A DNA stretch of 64,000 bases from Xiphias gladius. Its lineage: Eukaryota; Chordata; Actinopteri; Istiophoriformes; Xiphiidae. The stretch's first letter is position 1, and each line of letters starts with the position of its first letter. The notes beneath the pieces are model-generated. The model did not search any database. It was not told the origin of the DNA and saw only the letters and a program-made list of their open reading frames with translations. A program made the translations under genes and the position numbers. This document shows, in pieces, positions 25,736 to 38,284 of this stretch. The stretch covers positions 23,811,206 through 23,875,205 of the forward strand of contig NC_053417.1 of the NCBI RefSeq assembly GCF_016859285.1, in the 5' to 3' direction.

Positions 25736-26363
25736 TCCCTTTAATGCTACTTTACTTCTACTCCGCTACGTTTTTTTGCACCTGCTGCTACTTTCCGGAT
25801 TAAGATTTTACATACCACTCCTGTCCCCTGAAAACCATGCAACATCAACTTTGCAACATTGTTCAGGTAATCAAATGGGTTTTCAGAGGTGTATCTAACT
25901 TAGGAGGTATGGGAATTTTATCAACCGATAAAGGAACGCTTAATGCCTCAGTTCATCTGAAATATTCTAAATCACCAAATTTGGAGGTAAGTGGTTTACA
26001 CTGGACAGCAACAATACAAAACATATGCTCTACAAATAAAATATCATTACAGTTAACTAGCACTGTAAAATGAAGTCAAAAGTGCAACCATGACCAGCTA
26101 CAATATCAAAATGCTCCTTACATGTGAATACATCAGTAGTAATAATGTAATACTGTAACAATATATCACTCTGAGAGGGGTTATTTTGTAGAGTTCCTTC
26201 TTTTACCTTTTGATGATGGTACATTTAGCTGAAAATACTGAAAATCATGTACTTTTACTTCATTAAAATTTTGAGTACAGGACTTTTACTTGTAATAGAG
26301 TATTTTTCCACTATTGTTAACTACTACTTAAGTAGAGGATATGAGTGCTCGTTCCACACCTGT
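25713..26363. repeat. Family G copy, degraded
   Basis: GAAAGTACAAAGTACAACTT, CTACTTTACTTCTACTCCGC, GTACTTTTACTTCATTAAAA and TACTTAAGTAGAGGATATGAG ending at GTTCCACACC. Immediately right of a family B copy. Confidence 0.45.
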
Positions 26364-27303
26364 TCTGAGCTGAAAGTTTGTCGCCACTTTCATACATTAA
26401 ATCTGAGAGCAAACTTTGACCTAGTAGAAACATATCAAAACTGAGCATGGTGTAATCCTGTCAGGAGATCTGTATTCATTTATAAATGTGGATGTAGCAT
26501 TAAAACAGGGGTCATGTTAAAGCCCAAGGTGGATGAATGCTTCAGTAGATGAGCAAAGCTTTCATCTTTACTTTGTACGGCCACAGCAAACATTTTGACA
26601 TTGATTAGTGGTTATCACAGTGTACTTTGAACCTTTTCTGAGGTCTCACTGCATGTTTGGTTTTGAGTCAATATTATTGTCTAAGATGTTACATTTACAG
26701 CCATTTAAAATATTCAGTGCTCAGAAAAACCAAACCATGTGAGGTATTAATGAACCTGCAAAAGAACTTGTTAAATTAAATTAAAACATGTGAGGAGATG
26801 CTGAGAGAAGTGAGCCGTATGTTCTGCATATGTTTCTTCAATTCTACCTAACTGCATGTATTTATGTACGTATGCATATCCTATATCGTACTTCTGCATA
26901 ATGAGAAGCCAAGGGATACATGAGTGTTCTTTGAATCATTTCTGCAACCAACAGATTGATGATCTTGGAACAGAGTGGTTATGCATACCTCTTCTGTGTT
27001 AAGTAGAAGCCTGACTATCCATATTTCTAACTGATAGTGTCTGATAGCATTACAAGCAGAAAGAAGCTGTGTATTTAATTATGTATCGTCAACTTTTAGT
27101 TTTATCTAAAATTTGTTATGTGTTATTCTCAAAAGGTTAATTAAATGAACCTCTGTATTGTATTCATTTCATAGAGATGTCAAAAGTGAGCCATAATAGG
27201 AAATGTTGTAACTGGCTGCATCTGTATTGTTTTTTTCTGATGAATGCAAAACATTATTTAGCATTTGGAATTGAAAAACTCTCTTACTTACTTAAAATGA
27301 GGT

Positions 27304-27328
27304 TATTGTTGTTGTTGTTGTTGTTGCT
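27304..27328 (+). repeat. (TTG)n microsatellite
   Basis: Seven or eight TTG units in the intergenic region. Confidence 0.8.
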
Positions 27329-28117
27329 CATTTGATGAGTTTGAGGCTTTGGCAAGATAATATTATTTATTTATTAAATAATCACATGTTCGGCCAATTT
27401 ATTCAATTTTTTTTTGTAGATTCAATGTGTATATATATAAGGCATTAGGTACTGTACATTGGTTGTAAAAGCAGATGGGAGTCCTCTCAGTACATACCGA
27501 TAAAAGCCAGACATTTTTGGATTAGACATCTGAATCATGCAACTTTATTTATTCTCTCTGACAAGAGACATTTTTTAAAAGTTCATAGTGGCAAAATAAT
27601 CTCCCTTTAACGGGTCTTCAGATCATTCATGTGAGAAATACATTTCATGTGCAGAGGTGAAATGGCCTGTCCCGATCAATACTCTCTGCTCTGCAAAATC
27701 AAAAATGTCAGAGTCACACGTTGAGAGGTCTCATGAATCGATTGCTGTATGTTTTGATATTTCAGGGAGCAACAGGGTCATAAATAGTGTGTAGTTAAAA
27801 GCCTATTTTATATGTCCTTAGAGGGGAGGGTTTTCCTCTTTTTTTATACTCTCATCCTCTAAATTTTTATTATGTTGTAATTTCTGAGAACAAGAAGAGG
27901 AAGAAATATGGATATAGTATATACAAGACAGTACCGTTTTCCCTTTTCTCATTTGGGAAAAGGATTCATCTCTATTGTATTAATAATTTCCCCTGAAGAA
28001 AAGTGACATATTGCTTCTTTTTGTAACTAATTTTAGCTAAACAGAGAATAAATACGAAGAAAATAATAATCGTTTTGACTGCAAAAAAATTAAAATTCAC
28101 AAAGATCGCTAAAAACA

Positions 28118-28498
28118 AATTACAACTGAGGCTGATGAGATTGTCATTAGGTTTGCAGATTTGAACCTCAACTTAAATGTTAAAATTTTGACCCGATTTG
28201 TGGCACTAGAGGGAAAGTTCAGGAATCAACATAATTATTACAATTCATCCCGAGAAAACATGAGCGTCTGGACAAAATTTCATGGTGATCCAGTTGTCAA
28301 GACATTTCACTCAAAATCCCAAATGTCCACCTCATGGCGGCGCTACAGGAAATGTCAAGGGGTCACCAAAGTCTGTAGGATTTATTTTCTGGGGACCATA
28401 AGTCTCTGTACAAAATTTCAAGGCAATCAATGTAAGAGTTGTTGAAATTTTTCAGTCTGGACCAAAGTGGTGCAGCAACTGACCGAGAGACCAACATT
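28118..28498 (-). repeat. Family A repeat, minus orientation
   Basis: Reverse complement of the family: GACATTTCACTCAAAATCCC, CCACCTCATGGCGGCGCTA, GTCAAGGGGTCACCAAAGTC and TTTTTCAGTCTGGACCAAAG. Confidence 0.55.
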
Positions 28499-29640
28499 GT
28501 TATCTTCTTGCAGGAAGAACTTAGTTCCTCCAGACAGCTCAGTTTCACTGTCTCTGGCAACCTTATTGCAGCTCAGCGTCCCTGCAGTTATACGACGATC
28601 GCTGCTTTCATCATTAATCTGCTCTTTCTCCCCCTGACATTTGCAGTTGAGTTCTTGCCATAACTCAGCTCTGGATGTGAGGTCTTTCATGCTCTGCTAA
28701 AAATACATGTACACAATGGCTCTGTTCATACACTGTTGCACTCCAGACTGTGTTAGGAGACTTAGTTTTATATCAGTCTGGCATCTATTAATAAGAGTTT
28801 TGCTTAATTGTCCATGATATTATTATACTATACCCCTGGGCATCCTTTTCTTTTTAAAGTGGTTAAGTAAGGTTATACATCTTTTAAATGAATAAACAAC
28901 ATAATCTTCCTCTAACAAATGAAAAGTGTGAATCAGAAGCATGAAAATACCCCTTTGCTTAACTAATAAGCCCAATGGTGTGTGACTACTGCTTGAATTT
29001 GGCTTTAACAAATTAGTTTATGGTGGCTAATGTTGACAAACTTAACATATAGTTTACTGCATGCACATTCATGACTTTGCTTTTCTTATGCTTCCGATAC
29101 ACTACATTTCAACCTGTCGCATGAACATGTTGTCTTTAAAGCAGCCGACTCAAGAGAATCTGGGGAAATGAAGGCAAATTCAGTGTGCTGTGATCCTGTA
29201 ATTGCAACTTGTGGCCACAGTGGCTGCTGTTAAGCTAAAGTTACATGGTCTTGTGCATAACCCCCATCTTAATTTTTACTGCCAGTACGTGAGCTTATAG
29301 CAACAGAGTGCGGAGGGAAAACGTGAAGCAGCTCAAAGCAGACAGTCCTCACACTGACTAAAAATTACACCTTGCATGATTGTTATGGGACAAGAAAGGA
29401 TTGTCAGTGTGAATCAACAAGTGTGGCTGCATTAGACATCTGGGTCCCATACCAACGAAGTGAAATCCCAAAGATTTTGAACCCTGTTTGCCCAAATGAA
29501 ATTGATTTTACACTTCTCCCACGGGAAATTATTAATTAAAAATTGAATTCTGCCCACAGAAAGCAGGAATGACCCATGAAAGACCCCTAAGAAAACCCCT
29601 TTGGCTTCACTGCAAACGTGTACAGTTATAAAATTTGACG

Positions 29641-29880
29641 TTAAAAGAATACTTTGGCATTTTGAGAGATATTTATTCATTTCTTTGAGAAGATCGATAC
29701 CATGCCAATATTTGTCCGATAAATATAAAGCTGGAGCCAGGAGATGGTTAGCTTAGCCTAGCATGAAGACACGAAAAAGAGAAATCTGTCTACCAGCAAC
29801 TCTGAAACTCGCAAATTAACACATTAAATTTCATCATATTTAATTCATACAAAAGCCAAAACTGTGATTCTGTTCTTCAT
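29641..29880 (-). repeat. Family B repeat copy (minus)
   Basis: Minus orientation of the family: GAGAAGATCGATACCATG, CTGGAGCCAGGAGATGG and TTAGCTTAGCCTAGCATG. Directly followed by a family A copy. Confidence 0.5.
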
Positions 29881-29887
29881 CACAGCA

Positions 29888-30260
29888 GTGCTTTGAACTA
29901 AATGCTATCTTTAGCATGCTAACATGCTCATATTGACAATGCTAACATGCAAGTGTTTAGCAGGGACAATATTTACCGTGTTCACCCTGTCCGTTTAGTG
30001 CGTTAGCACGCTAACATTTTCTAATTAGCACTAAGCGCAAAGTACAGCCGAGGTTGATGGGAATGCCGTGAGTTTTGCAGCGATTTTGAAATAAACGGAT
30101 GAAAATTCAGATGATCCCCAAATTTATTACAATGCCTTTGCAAAATTTAATGGTATCCCGTTCAACAGTTGTTGTCACATTTCAATTTTAATCTCAAATG
30201 TCAACCCCATGGTGGCGCTAGAGGAAAAGTCAAATTACCATTGTCAGTACGATTCGTTCA
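29888..30260 (-). repeat. Family A repeat, minus orientation, adjoining a family B copy
   Basis: Reverse complement of the family: TTAGCATGCTAACATGCTCA, TACAGCCGAGGTTGATGG and CAACCCCATGGTGGCGCTAG. It directly follows the family B copy at 29641-29880. Confidence 0.55.
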
Positions 30261-30599
30261 AATAAATCCATCGCATAGACCACCACTGCCAACCCTTGAG
30301 CCAAGTTATGTTTCAAAGACCATAATATTTTTTCTTCATAACACTAAATCAAATAGCAAGTGAGGTTATTTAGGAAAGTCCCCAAAGTAAAGACCTTTTA
30401 GGGGTCAAGTCCGGATCCCCAGCAATATCCCTTTACCAGAAGCCAACTTTAACCTTAATGGAAAGTGCCACAGTGTGAAATATCCTACAGAGTGATTAAG
30501 TCCAGGCTCCAATGGGATCACGGGCAGTGAGAGCTGAACTCTCAGCTTGCTCAGCCTTGGGCTTGGCAGTAGCCTCGTACTGTCACTGGGGGCAGATGG

Positions 30600-30808
30600 T
30601 CTCTCTCTCTCAGTGTCAGGCGTCAGCTGTCCACATGAGCACAGATGAGTGCGTCGGACTCTGAGTCTCACCCACCGCTCACAGACTCCCGACAAAGCCC
30701 TGACAGTTTCGCTCCCTGCTGGGTTTTGCTGGAATCTGACAAACTATCGAAGAAGACACTTTTCTTCCTCTGATAACATTGATTCTGTGAAGACATGCCT
30801 CACTCCAG
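30600..30808 (+). other. Candidate first non-coding exon of tmem198b
   Basis: The coding exon begins with 5' UTR at 32444 after the acceptor TTTTGGCAG, so an upstream exon is required. The best donor nearby is CACTCCAG|GTAGGC at 30808/30809, preceded by GC-richer sequence than its surroundings. The 5' limit is arbitrary. It is about 1.6 kb from the acceptor. Splice-signal inference only. Confidence 0.35.
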
Positions 30809-31273
30809 GTAGGCCACAGAAATATGATTTCTTTATTTCAATTTTTCATTAGACAGAGATTATTTGTTGTATTGATATATCTTTTTGTGAAGAAATGTGG
30901 ATTATGATGCTTTCATTTATTGCAGAATAAAGTAACTGAAATAACATTTTTCATGACAGTTTTACAAAAATATATCAAACCAATAAAAAAGGAATTATAT
31001 CAGTAGCTTTTCATCCTCCACAGCGCATTCATTTTCGTTGGAGAAAGTGTAGAAAGTTCAGTTACACTCACCTTTACAAAGGGACACAGAGTTGACAAAC
31101 ACAAGCGGGAGGATCACTCGCCTGCTAAAGCTCCTCTAATTCCATGTGCTGACCGTGGTATCTGCGTGAACGGCTTATAAGGTCCTTACAGTAATACACA
31201 CTGTGGCTGTAGACAGTTGTAGTATGAGCCAAGAAACACAAGTGTCTTGAAAAGACAAGTGAAAAGACAAGTG

Positions 31274-31304
31274 TGTGAAAAAACATGATACATGTTTTTT
31301 CACA
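31274..31304. other. Perfect 14-bp stem hairpin, 3-nt loop
   Basis: TGTGAAAAAACATG, loop ATA, CATGTTTTTTCACA. In the tmem198b 5' intron, preceded by short AAAAGACAAGTG direct repeats. Confidence 0.8.
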
Positions 31305-31390
31305 GTTTGAGTTTTTTGGTCAACTCGAGCTAAAAATATTGTAGTTTATATTGATTTATTTCAATTTATAAGTGATGCAATGGTATTACG

Positions 31391-31970
31391 AGTGGTGGAA
31401 AGTAATTACATACATTTACTTGTACTTTTGAGGTACTTGTACTTTACTTAAGTATTTCCATTTTCTGCTACTTTGTACATCCGTTCCATTAAAAATTAAG
31501 AGGTAAATATTATACATTTTACTGCACTACATTTATTTGATAACTTTAGTTTCTTTGCAGATTCAGATTAATGATACACAATATAATAGACAAATAAAAT
31601 ATGATGTATTATTATAGTTTAAAAAAAGATGAGACTTCCCAGGGGGAAATTTGAAAGCTATCCAGAAGTATTTTAAGTAATTAAAATCACCTCCAAATTT
31701 ACCAGCTATAACATTGAAGTGATGTACAATAAATGCATCAATAGTTATATTCCAATAATATAATATGCATTATTTTAAAATGGGCCATTCTGCATAATTA
31801 AACTTTTGCTTTTGGCATTTTAAGTATATTTCGATGCTAATACTTTTGTACTTTTTCTTAAGTAAAATTTTAAATGTACAATTTTTTACGTGTCACAGAG
31901 TATTCCTACACTGCGGTATTGCTATGTGCACGTTTACTTAAGTGGAAAATCAGAGTAATTCTTCCACCAC
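31391..31970. mobile_element. Family G element with AGTGGTGGAA ends, in tmem198b 5' intron
   Basis: Left end AGTGGTGGAAAGTAATTACA and right end GAGTAATTCTTCCACCAC form inverted ends. Inside are TTTTGAGGTACTTGTACTTT and TTTCCATTTTCTGCTACTTT. Related fragments lie at 25713-26363, 20365-20450 and 42378-42540. Confidence 0.6.
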
Positions 31971-32443
31971 GGGTTGTCACTGTCTTTATTAGTCCTTAGA
32001 ATATCTTGACATGTTTGTTTATGGTATTTTCTTCAGTAAACAGAGTGCCTAACCACATTCCCAGAACAAAAGGGCCTGTATGACGATGGCAGTGAGCCAC
32101 CAGGTCGTTTCCTCATCTGCATCCTGCTCTTGAACAAAAGAATCAGGAAAGAGAAACTCAGAGGAGATCCCCAGTTTCCTTCTCTGCTTCCTGAACAGAT
32201 GTTTAGATGCTTAGGAGAAAACTATATCTTCTCGTATATTCACATAAATAACAATTATTATATGTGTCTTTTGGAAGCATGCGGATGTTTCATATTGAAT
32301 TTAAGTAATGCTTTGACGGGGTTCCCTCCCAGGATGATCATAAGACTTGATGATTAATAACCCTCACGTCAGCCAGGAAAAACTGGAGCTGAATTCATGT
32401 TTGTCATCGCCCAAGAGCTGAAAACACTCTTTTCTTTTGGCAG

Positions 32444-32601
32444 GTGCACAGCAGGAAGCTCTTTCGTACAAGTTCTTCGTTCAGGAGTTTCCTCCTTCCC
32501 TGGATACCACATGCAGGACGTTGCAGTTTCCCCCCTTCAATGAGCAAGGCGCAGTCGCGTCCAGACCAGCTGCACGGCAATAGAAGTAATAATCCTCCAA
32601 G
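32444..32601 (+). promoter_or_regulatory. tmem198b 5' leader with two overlapping upstream ORFs
   Basis: This part of the exon lies between the acceptor at 32443 and the main ATG at 32602. It contains an ATG at 32511 opening a 10-codon ORF that stops with TGA at 32541-32543. A second ATG at 32540-32542 overlaps that stop as ATGA. The second ORF is out of frame with TMEM198, runs over the main start, stays open through the rest of the exon (72 codons), and after splicing continues 52 codons to TGA at 34896-34898. Its initiation context (T at -3, A at +4) is weak, which would allow leaky scanning to the main start. Confidence 0.5.
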
Positions 32602-35600
32602 ATGGCACTCACTTCACCCTATGTTACTGAGGAGCCAGGAGCCGACTTCGCTGAAGTGGACATATGCAGGCTTGAGATTAATAGGAAGTATGAAGTCATC
32701 CCATCCATTGTCTGCGCTGTTTGCCTTTCATTCGGCCTCATCTACTGCTTTTTTGGTATGTATTCATGACACCGGAGCTACACTTTACAATATCAAGGTA
32801 GAGACAGTAGTTTTTAAAGCAGTGTACTCCTCCTTTAAAGTCACTATTTCAACACCTCTGCTGTTTTCATACTCTACATGTTTCATTAGCTTATCTGATG
32901 GCTTAAACCCTCAGTGGCAGGTTTTCTGAAGGCTGCCAGGGGTTTAGGGTGGATAAGCCCAAAGCTGGAAGAGGCAGATGGGTAGTCCTGTGTCTGAATC
33001 TAACAGCGGCAGCATATATGAAGTGCCACCTGTTGCACTGACTGACATCTCACTCGTGTCACAGTGCTAAACCCGACGCGAGCGCATGTGAGATTTGGCA
33101 GTGATTTCGGATTTTTATACGCAGCTCGTATAAAATATCGTATAAAAGCTCGTATAAAATACCTGGACCTTACGTATCTCGTAAGGTCCAGGTAACAGCA
33201 GTTTGTGGAGCTGTATGTATGCAGAGTGATATACTGTGAGGAAGATTTATCAAAGATATTAAAAGGCTGAACATAACATTATTTCTGTCTGTGTTTTCGC
33301 TGAGAAAATATGTGGACACAAATCCAGAAAACACAAACTGTATGCGTGATTAGGAGTTGTGTGGTCTGTGGACCTGCGCCCTAAAACATGTGAACTTATG
33401 CAAACACACACTCTGCCAAAGTCTGTGTGTTCCCAGTAAGTCTTAGGGTAGCGTAAATTAGGGTTAAGGTTGCCTATGAGGAAGTTTATGACTGTAAATA
33501 ATTCATATTTTGAAGGAAAAACAGCAGGTTTCAGAGTTGTGTTTCCTCATGTACTGTAATTTGCTGTTCAGACCAAAGCAGAGAGAGTGAGCTCTGAGTT
33601 CTGATTTTTACTTTTGAGTGAATAGTTGTATTACTCACATAAAAAAAAGCGTTAATGACAGGTGCTGGAGCTGGACATGAATACTGGAAGGTCTATAAGG
33701 AGTCGGGCATTCAGAATCTATGCTACATCTTTAAGCAAGTGAATTATCCAAACAAAAAGCAGGCAGAACTTTTGCCCTTTAGCTTCTGATTAGAAGGCAA
33801 ATGTCATAATGAACTTGTTTGTTTTCAGCACACTGCGCTGTACTACTTACAGTATGATGTATTGCATTTACATTATTTTTAAAATTGCTTTGGCTAAATC
33901 TTTTACCGCAGAGTTTCCACATGCAAAACTCAAAAGCTCTGTGCTGGTCATTTCCTCAAAGATTATATGAATAGTAATGAGAAAAAAGGTCAGTATTTGA
34001 AATGATGTAGAGTTAGAAGTATATTTATTGAATATGCTGTGTTACATTGAGTATAGATTATTTAGTGTACAGTCTGGCTGACATTTATGAAGACAAAATG
34101 ATGATTGTGATTGTTCTTCACTACATAAGTTTCCTTTTTTCAGTCTCTACCACAAACTTTGTTTTTATTCAAGACAACAAACCTTATTCACTTGTAAGTT
34201 TAGCTATCAGTTACTGTAAAATATAAGTATTAGTAAGCATTAGTAATACTGTACTGGTGGAAAACATATAATATTAAACCACAATTATCACTGTTGTAAC
34301 ACATGCTCAGTACATTGCTACATTTTGACAGTAACCAAAAGAAGCTTAAGTCCTTTTTCCTTTATTTAGTAGCGGTAGTGGTAGCAGTTACATTGCAGTT
34401 CTGCTCACCGGGGTGATGTAGTTACAGTACGGAGAAATGCTTGCAAAAACATGTTGTGAAGATTCAGTAGATTCTCTGTACATTTGGTAATAACAACTGA
34501 AACTTGTGCTATTGAAGTGGCTTGATTTTCAGGCTGAGCATGTGACTGTGTTTTGCACCATGTATGTGAGGACAGTTTTTGGGGTTTAAAAGTAAGACTT
34601 TGGCACTTCAGTTTGGCTCTTTGCATTTAGAGTTTTGCACATTGAAAGTCTGAGCTGAAGCAGCTGTAAAGTGCTGCGATTCATTTTGGATTTGGATACG
34701 TGGATGAGTAGCTGACCTTTTCTTTAATCAACTTTCCAGGATACCGCTCCTTCAAGATGGTCATGTTCTTTTCCGGCTTCACGTTTGGAACGGCAGCCGT
34801 ACTCCTGTTGTACCACACGGAGACGGTGTTGGATGTCCAGCTGGGGACGGAGACCAAGGCGGGGATCGGCCTGGGCGTGGGTGTGCTCTGCGGGCTGATG
34901 ACAATGCTGCTGTCAACGATGGGACTCGTCCTCAGCGGCCTACAGCTGGGGACCCTGCTCTCCCTCGCCATCCTGGTGGTTATCGGACAGTTTCACAGCC
35001 TTACTCCCGTGTGGGTGCCTCTCAGTATCGTACTGGCTGCCAGCATCATCACTGCTGTCTTCACACTTAAGTGGCAGAAACTCTTCAGCATCTTCCACAC
35101 ATCTGTGTTTGGAGCAACCACTGTGATGCTGTGCGTGGATTACCTGGTGGGGACGTTTATGCTGCCAGATCAGGTGTACGATATGCTTTGTCAAGTTGCC
35201 ACACGTCCACTGTGCTGGTTTAACTGGGCAATCACTGGGATCTTTCCTATTTTGAGTGTCATAGGCATGTTAGTGCAGTGGAGGTTTACTGCCAAAGGAG
35301 TATCACACACAGAAGGTGAGTTCAATTCCATCTGCGCTCACTGATGCATTCAATCTCATATTTTCATGTTTAATATGCCTTCCAGCGTTAAAAGGCTCCC
35401 TCTGTGATGAGTATAAGTACATGATTTCCTTTTTTCTCTCAACCTTGGATGTTTCCCAGCTGCACAAAAAAAACAGAAGAAACACGCCAAGAAGCACAGA
35501 CACAGAGAGTCCAGGAGTAGACCTCCACCGCAGCGTCGACGCAGGCCTCCACCCTTGAAACGCTACGCCGGAGACGTCCTGGCGCCGGTCAGTGGCTGAG

Positions 35601-36420
35601 ATTAAAATGTGTCATCCAGCACAAGCTTTTCATTCGGCTTTCATTTCTTCAGAGAGCCAAACTCTTCCCTGACAATTAATAGAAATACTCCTTTGCAAGT
35701 AAAAGCCCTCCTTATAAAATGTTACTCGTGTAAAAATTTCTAAGTATCATTAGCGAAATGTAATTAAAGTATTACGTAAAAAGTACCCAAAATGGAGTGA
35801 AATTACTCCTGTGAATGTTATGCTTCTACATATAATAATAGTGCATTAGTATAACTGATGCATTGATGTAGGGCTGCAACCGACGATTGTTTTCATTATC
35901 GATTAATCATCAGTGTTTCCCACATCCCAAGTTGACATCTTCAAATGTCTTGTTTTGTCTGACCAACAGCCTAAACCCGAATATATTCAGTTTACTATTA
36001 TATATGACAAAGAAAGGGTTCGAATCCCCACATATTAGAGGATGGAACCAGTCAATTGTTTGGTATAAGTAGTATAAGAAGTAATACCTCAAAATTAGTA
36101 CAGTACTTGAGTAAATGTCCTAAGCTATTTTTCTTTATTATATTATTTTCTTTTAAGCTATTTTTTCGTTATTTTTCTTTCTTTTTTTTTTTTTTTTTTT
36201 TGTCATTATGTAAAATTACAGTGGAAGGTCAGTGCAATAACAATGTGTCTTCCTCCTGTTTGCCTTTCAGAGTTATCTCCAGAGCCTTCAGGAGCGTCAG
36301 ATGGGAACAGGCTCCTCCGCCAGCAGCGTCAGCACTATCACACATGCTCTAATTGACTTTGACTTTGAGACAGGCTCCATGGTGCCTCTGACTACTGCCT
36401 CCCCTGTTTTTACAGTCTGA
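32602..36420 (+). CDS. tmem198b: Transmembrane protein 198 (TMEM198 family), 4 coding exons
   Basis: Multi-pass membrane protein with the DUF4203 region; the mammalian family member promotes Wnt/LRP6 signalling. Coding exons: 32602-32755, 34740-35315, 35460-35587 and 36271-36420, all joined in phase at GT/AG sites, giving 335 aa (human TMEM198 is about 360). The N-terminus contains YEVIPSIVCAVC, then FGLIYCFFGYRSFKMVMF across the first junction, which is diagnostic of the family. About seven hydrophobic segments follow through residue 235 (e.g. IGLGVGVLCGLMTMLL). A basic KKHAKKHRHRESRSR stretch comes next, then the conserved KRYAGDVLAP and an acidic/serine tail ending near DFDFETGS. Translation start: ATG in CAAGATGG. 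A poly(A) signal AATAAA lies at 36892. The symbol is chosen from synteny with mmp19 and pym1, which flank TMEM198B in human 12q13.2; it is a pseudogene in human but intact here. Upstream ORFs precede the start (see findings). Confidence 0.9.
33161..33193. other. Perfect 14-bp stem hairpin, 5-nt loop
   Basis: ACCTGGACCTTACG, loop TATCT, CGTAAGGTCCAGGT. It is preceded by three CGTATAAAA direct repeats (33127-33160) in the first coding intron of tmem198b. Confidence 0.8.
35872..36060 (+). repeat. Family C fragment in tmem198b intron
   Basis: Starts GGGCTGCAACCGACGATTGT, then TTCATTATCGATTAATCATC and ATATTCAGTTTACTATTATA; the right end is missing. Lies in the last intron of tmem198b. Confidence 0.55.
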
Positions 36421-37488
36421 GAGAAACACGGCATCAAATATTTGTAAAACGTCACACACCTGAGGAATCCATTATGTTACCTCTGAATATCTGAACTGTT
36501 CAATTCCACGGAAACAAATTCAATTCACTTAACCGGCTTCGCCGGATAATCACAAACATGCACACAGAGTGATTCGAGATGCTTGGAGATCATCCTCTGA
36601 ATGATGACAAGACAAAACAACGCAACATCCACAGTCATGAGACTCAGGCTCACAACATGCTTTGAACGGTTTATCTCTCAGACACTTTGTGTTTCACAGT
36701 TGTGCAGTTTTATTTCATGCAATTGAATAACAACCTTATATTCTCGGAACACTATTACATTCTCTTGGAAGCTGTTCATGCCATTGGATACAAACATAGA
36801 CCTAAAATGTGTGTCTAGATTAGTTTGGGTTGTAACAACTTTCAAGTTCAACTATTGTGGTTACAAGCCATGAATTCATACCAGCACATGCAATAAAATT
36901 ATGGATAAAATGGGGAATTTTGGAAAAAAGACCTCTGTATAAAACAGCCAATGTGGCCAAAGTGGCAATTATGAGATAATGGTAAATATTAGAACACACT
37001 TACTCAGTAATGTCAGCTTCACAGGCCTACTGGTCTTACCAGACCAAGTAAGACTGTAGCAACAAAACCACTGCGTGTACTGGACTGATCAGTAGTGTGT
37101 TTTACTGTTTAGGAATTCAAATTTTTTTTGTAAGAGGGAGAATTTATTATTTCATCTTTCAGGAGTTACAGACTCTCGCTTTGAAGGTACAAATATTTTA
37201 AAGTGCCTGCAGACCGTTGTGTGTTGTTTTCAATTTCCGTGGCTGATTAGACACCAGCCGAGGTTGAAGTTGGATGGAGCTCGCAGAAGTCCATGTATTA
37301 TTTTTCTTTATTTTACTTAATTTGATTAGTTTATTTGGAAAAGTATACCTAATTGAACGAAATGGCACATCATATAAAATTCATATAGTCAACATAATAA
37401 GTATGCACAAAATAATACGCTATACATCCACCAATAAATATTGCTCCAGTATAGCGCAAGGTAGTTTGCTAAAAGCCATTCTAAATAA

Positions 37489-37537
37489 ATGTTTGAATGT
37501 AAATGTAAAACACGTTTGAATGTAAATGTAAAACACA
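37489..37537 (+). repeat. 23-bp tandem duplication
   Basis: GTTTGAATGTAAATGTAAAA followed by CAC is present twice in a row, between tmem198b and mmp19. Confidence 0.7.
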
Positions 37538-38284
37538 TTCAAGGAAAGGAATAGAAAAGGACTGATCAGGATATACAACGAGATGGCAGCAGAGAAGACG
37601 ACTATTATCCAAATATTCAGATGTTCGATTATTAAAAGTGAAAGCACAGTAAGCATTGAATTCTCCAATGTGCACCAGTTGTGAATCCCATACTTTTGAC
37701 GTTGGAAAAATTACTGACAAAATGCGCTTCTTTAAATGGAAACAATGCAGTTCCCCATCACGTACGTCTGATAGCCTGACTGATTGGTCTGTTTTTAACT
37801 GACGTGACGATCAATATAATGTAAAAATGTGAAAACAAAAAAAGAGATTAATATATTTTCATCATGTTTTCCCAGCTCAGGGGTGTATGTTTCAGATTTG
37901 ACAGCTGGGAAAGCTTTAACAGAATGTTCTAATAAACGAGACAAAGATGTGAGTTGTCCAACACAAACAGGTGCAACAAAAACTAACATTAGGAGTATGA
38001 GGCAGCGGTCAATCAAACACTGTATGTACACATCCACAAAGACTAACTGAGGAGGTTTAATTGGCCAATTTAATTGCCGATATTGTTCGTGCCGGTTGAC
38101 TGTCACACTGTCATGAATTACTGGTACACTTGACTAGAACAAAACCATTGTTCATGTTATTAGTAACGCCCGTGCTTTGCTGTTGTGGCAAAGGCCTATT
38201 GATAGAAAACTGTGTAGGTGAACACGATTTTATCAGTAATGGTACATACTGTTCTGCCCTTTAAAGGCAAAACTGCGTATTTGG

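Larger units (their letters stand above)
15069..30599. other. 15.5-kb gene-poor stretch
   Basis: It holds only repeats: families A, B, D, E and G, the TTAA-flanked element, an L2-like LINE end and microsatellites. The longest open frame (19655-20062, 135 codons) begins with GTG, has no ATG start and no recognisable motif. The remainder is AT-rich sequence in which I see nothing specific; conserved regulatory elements of the TRH receptor or tmem198b cannot be judged without alignment. Confidence 0.55.
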
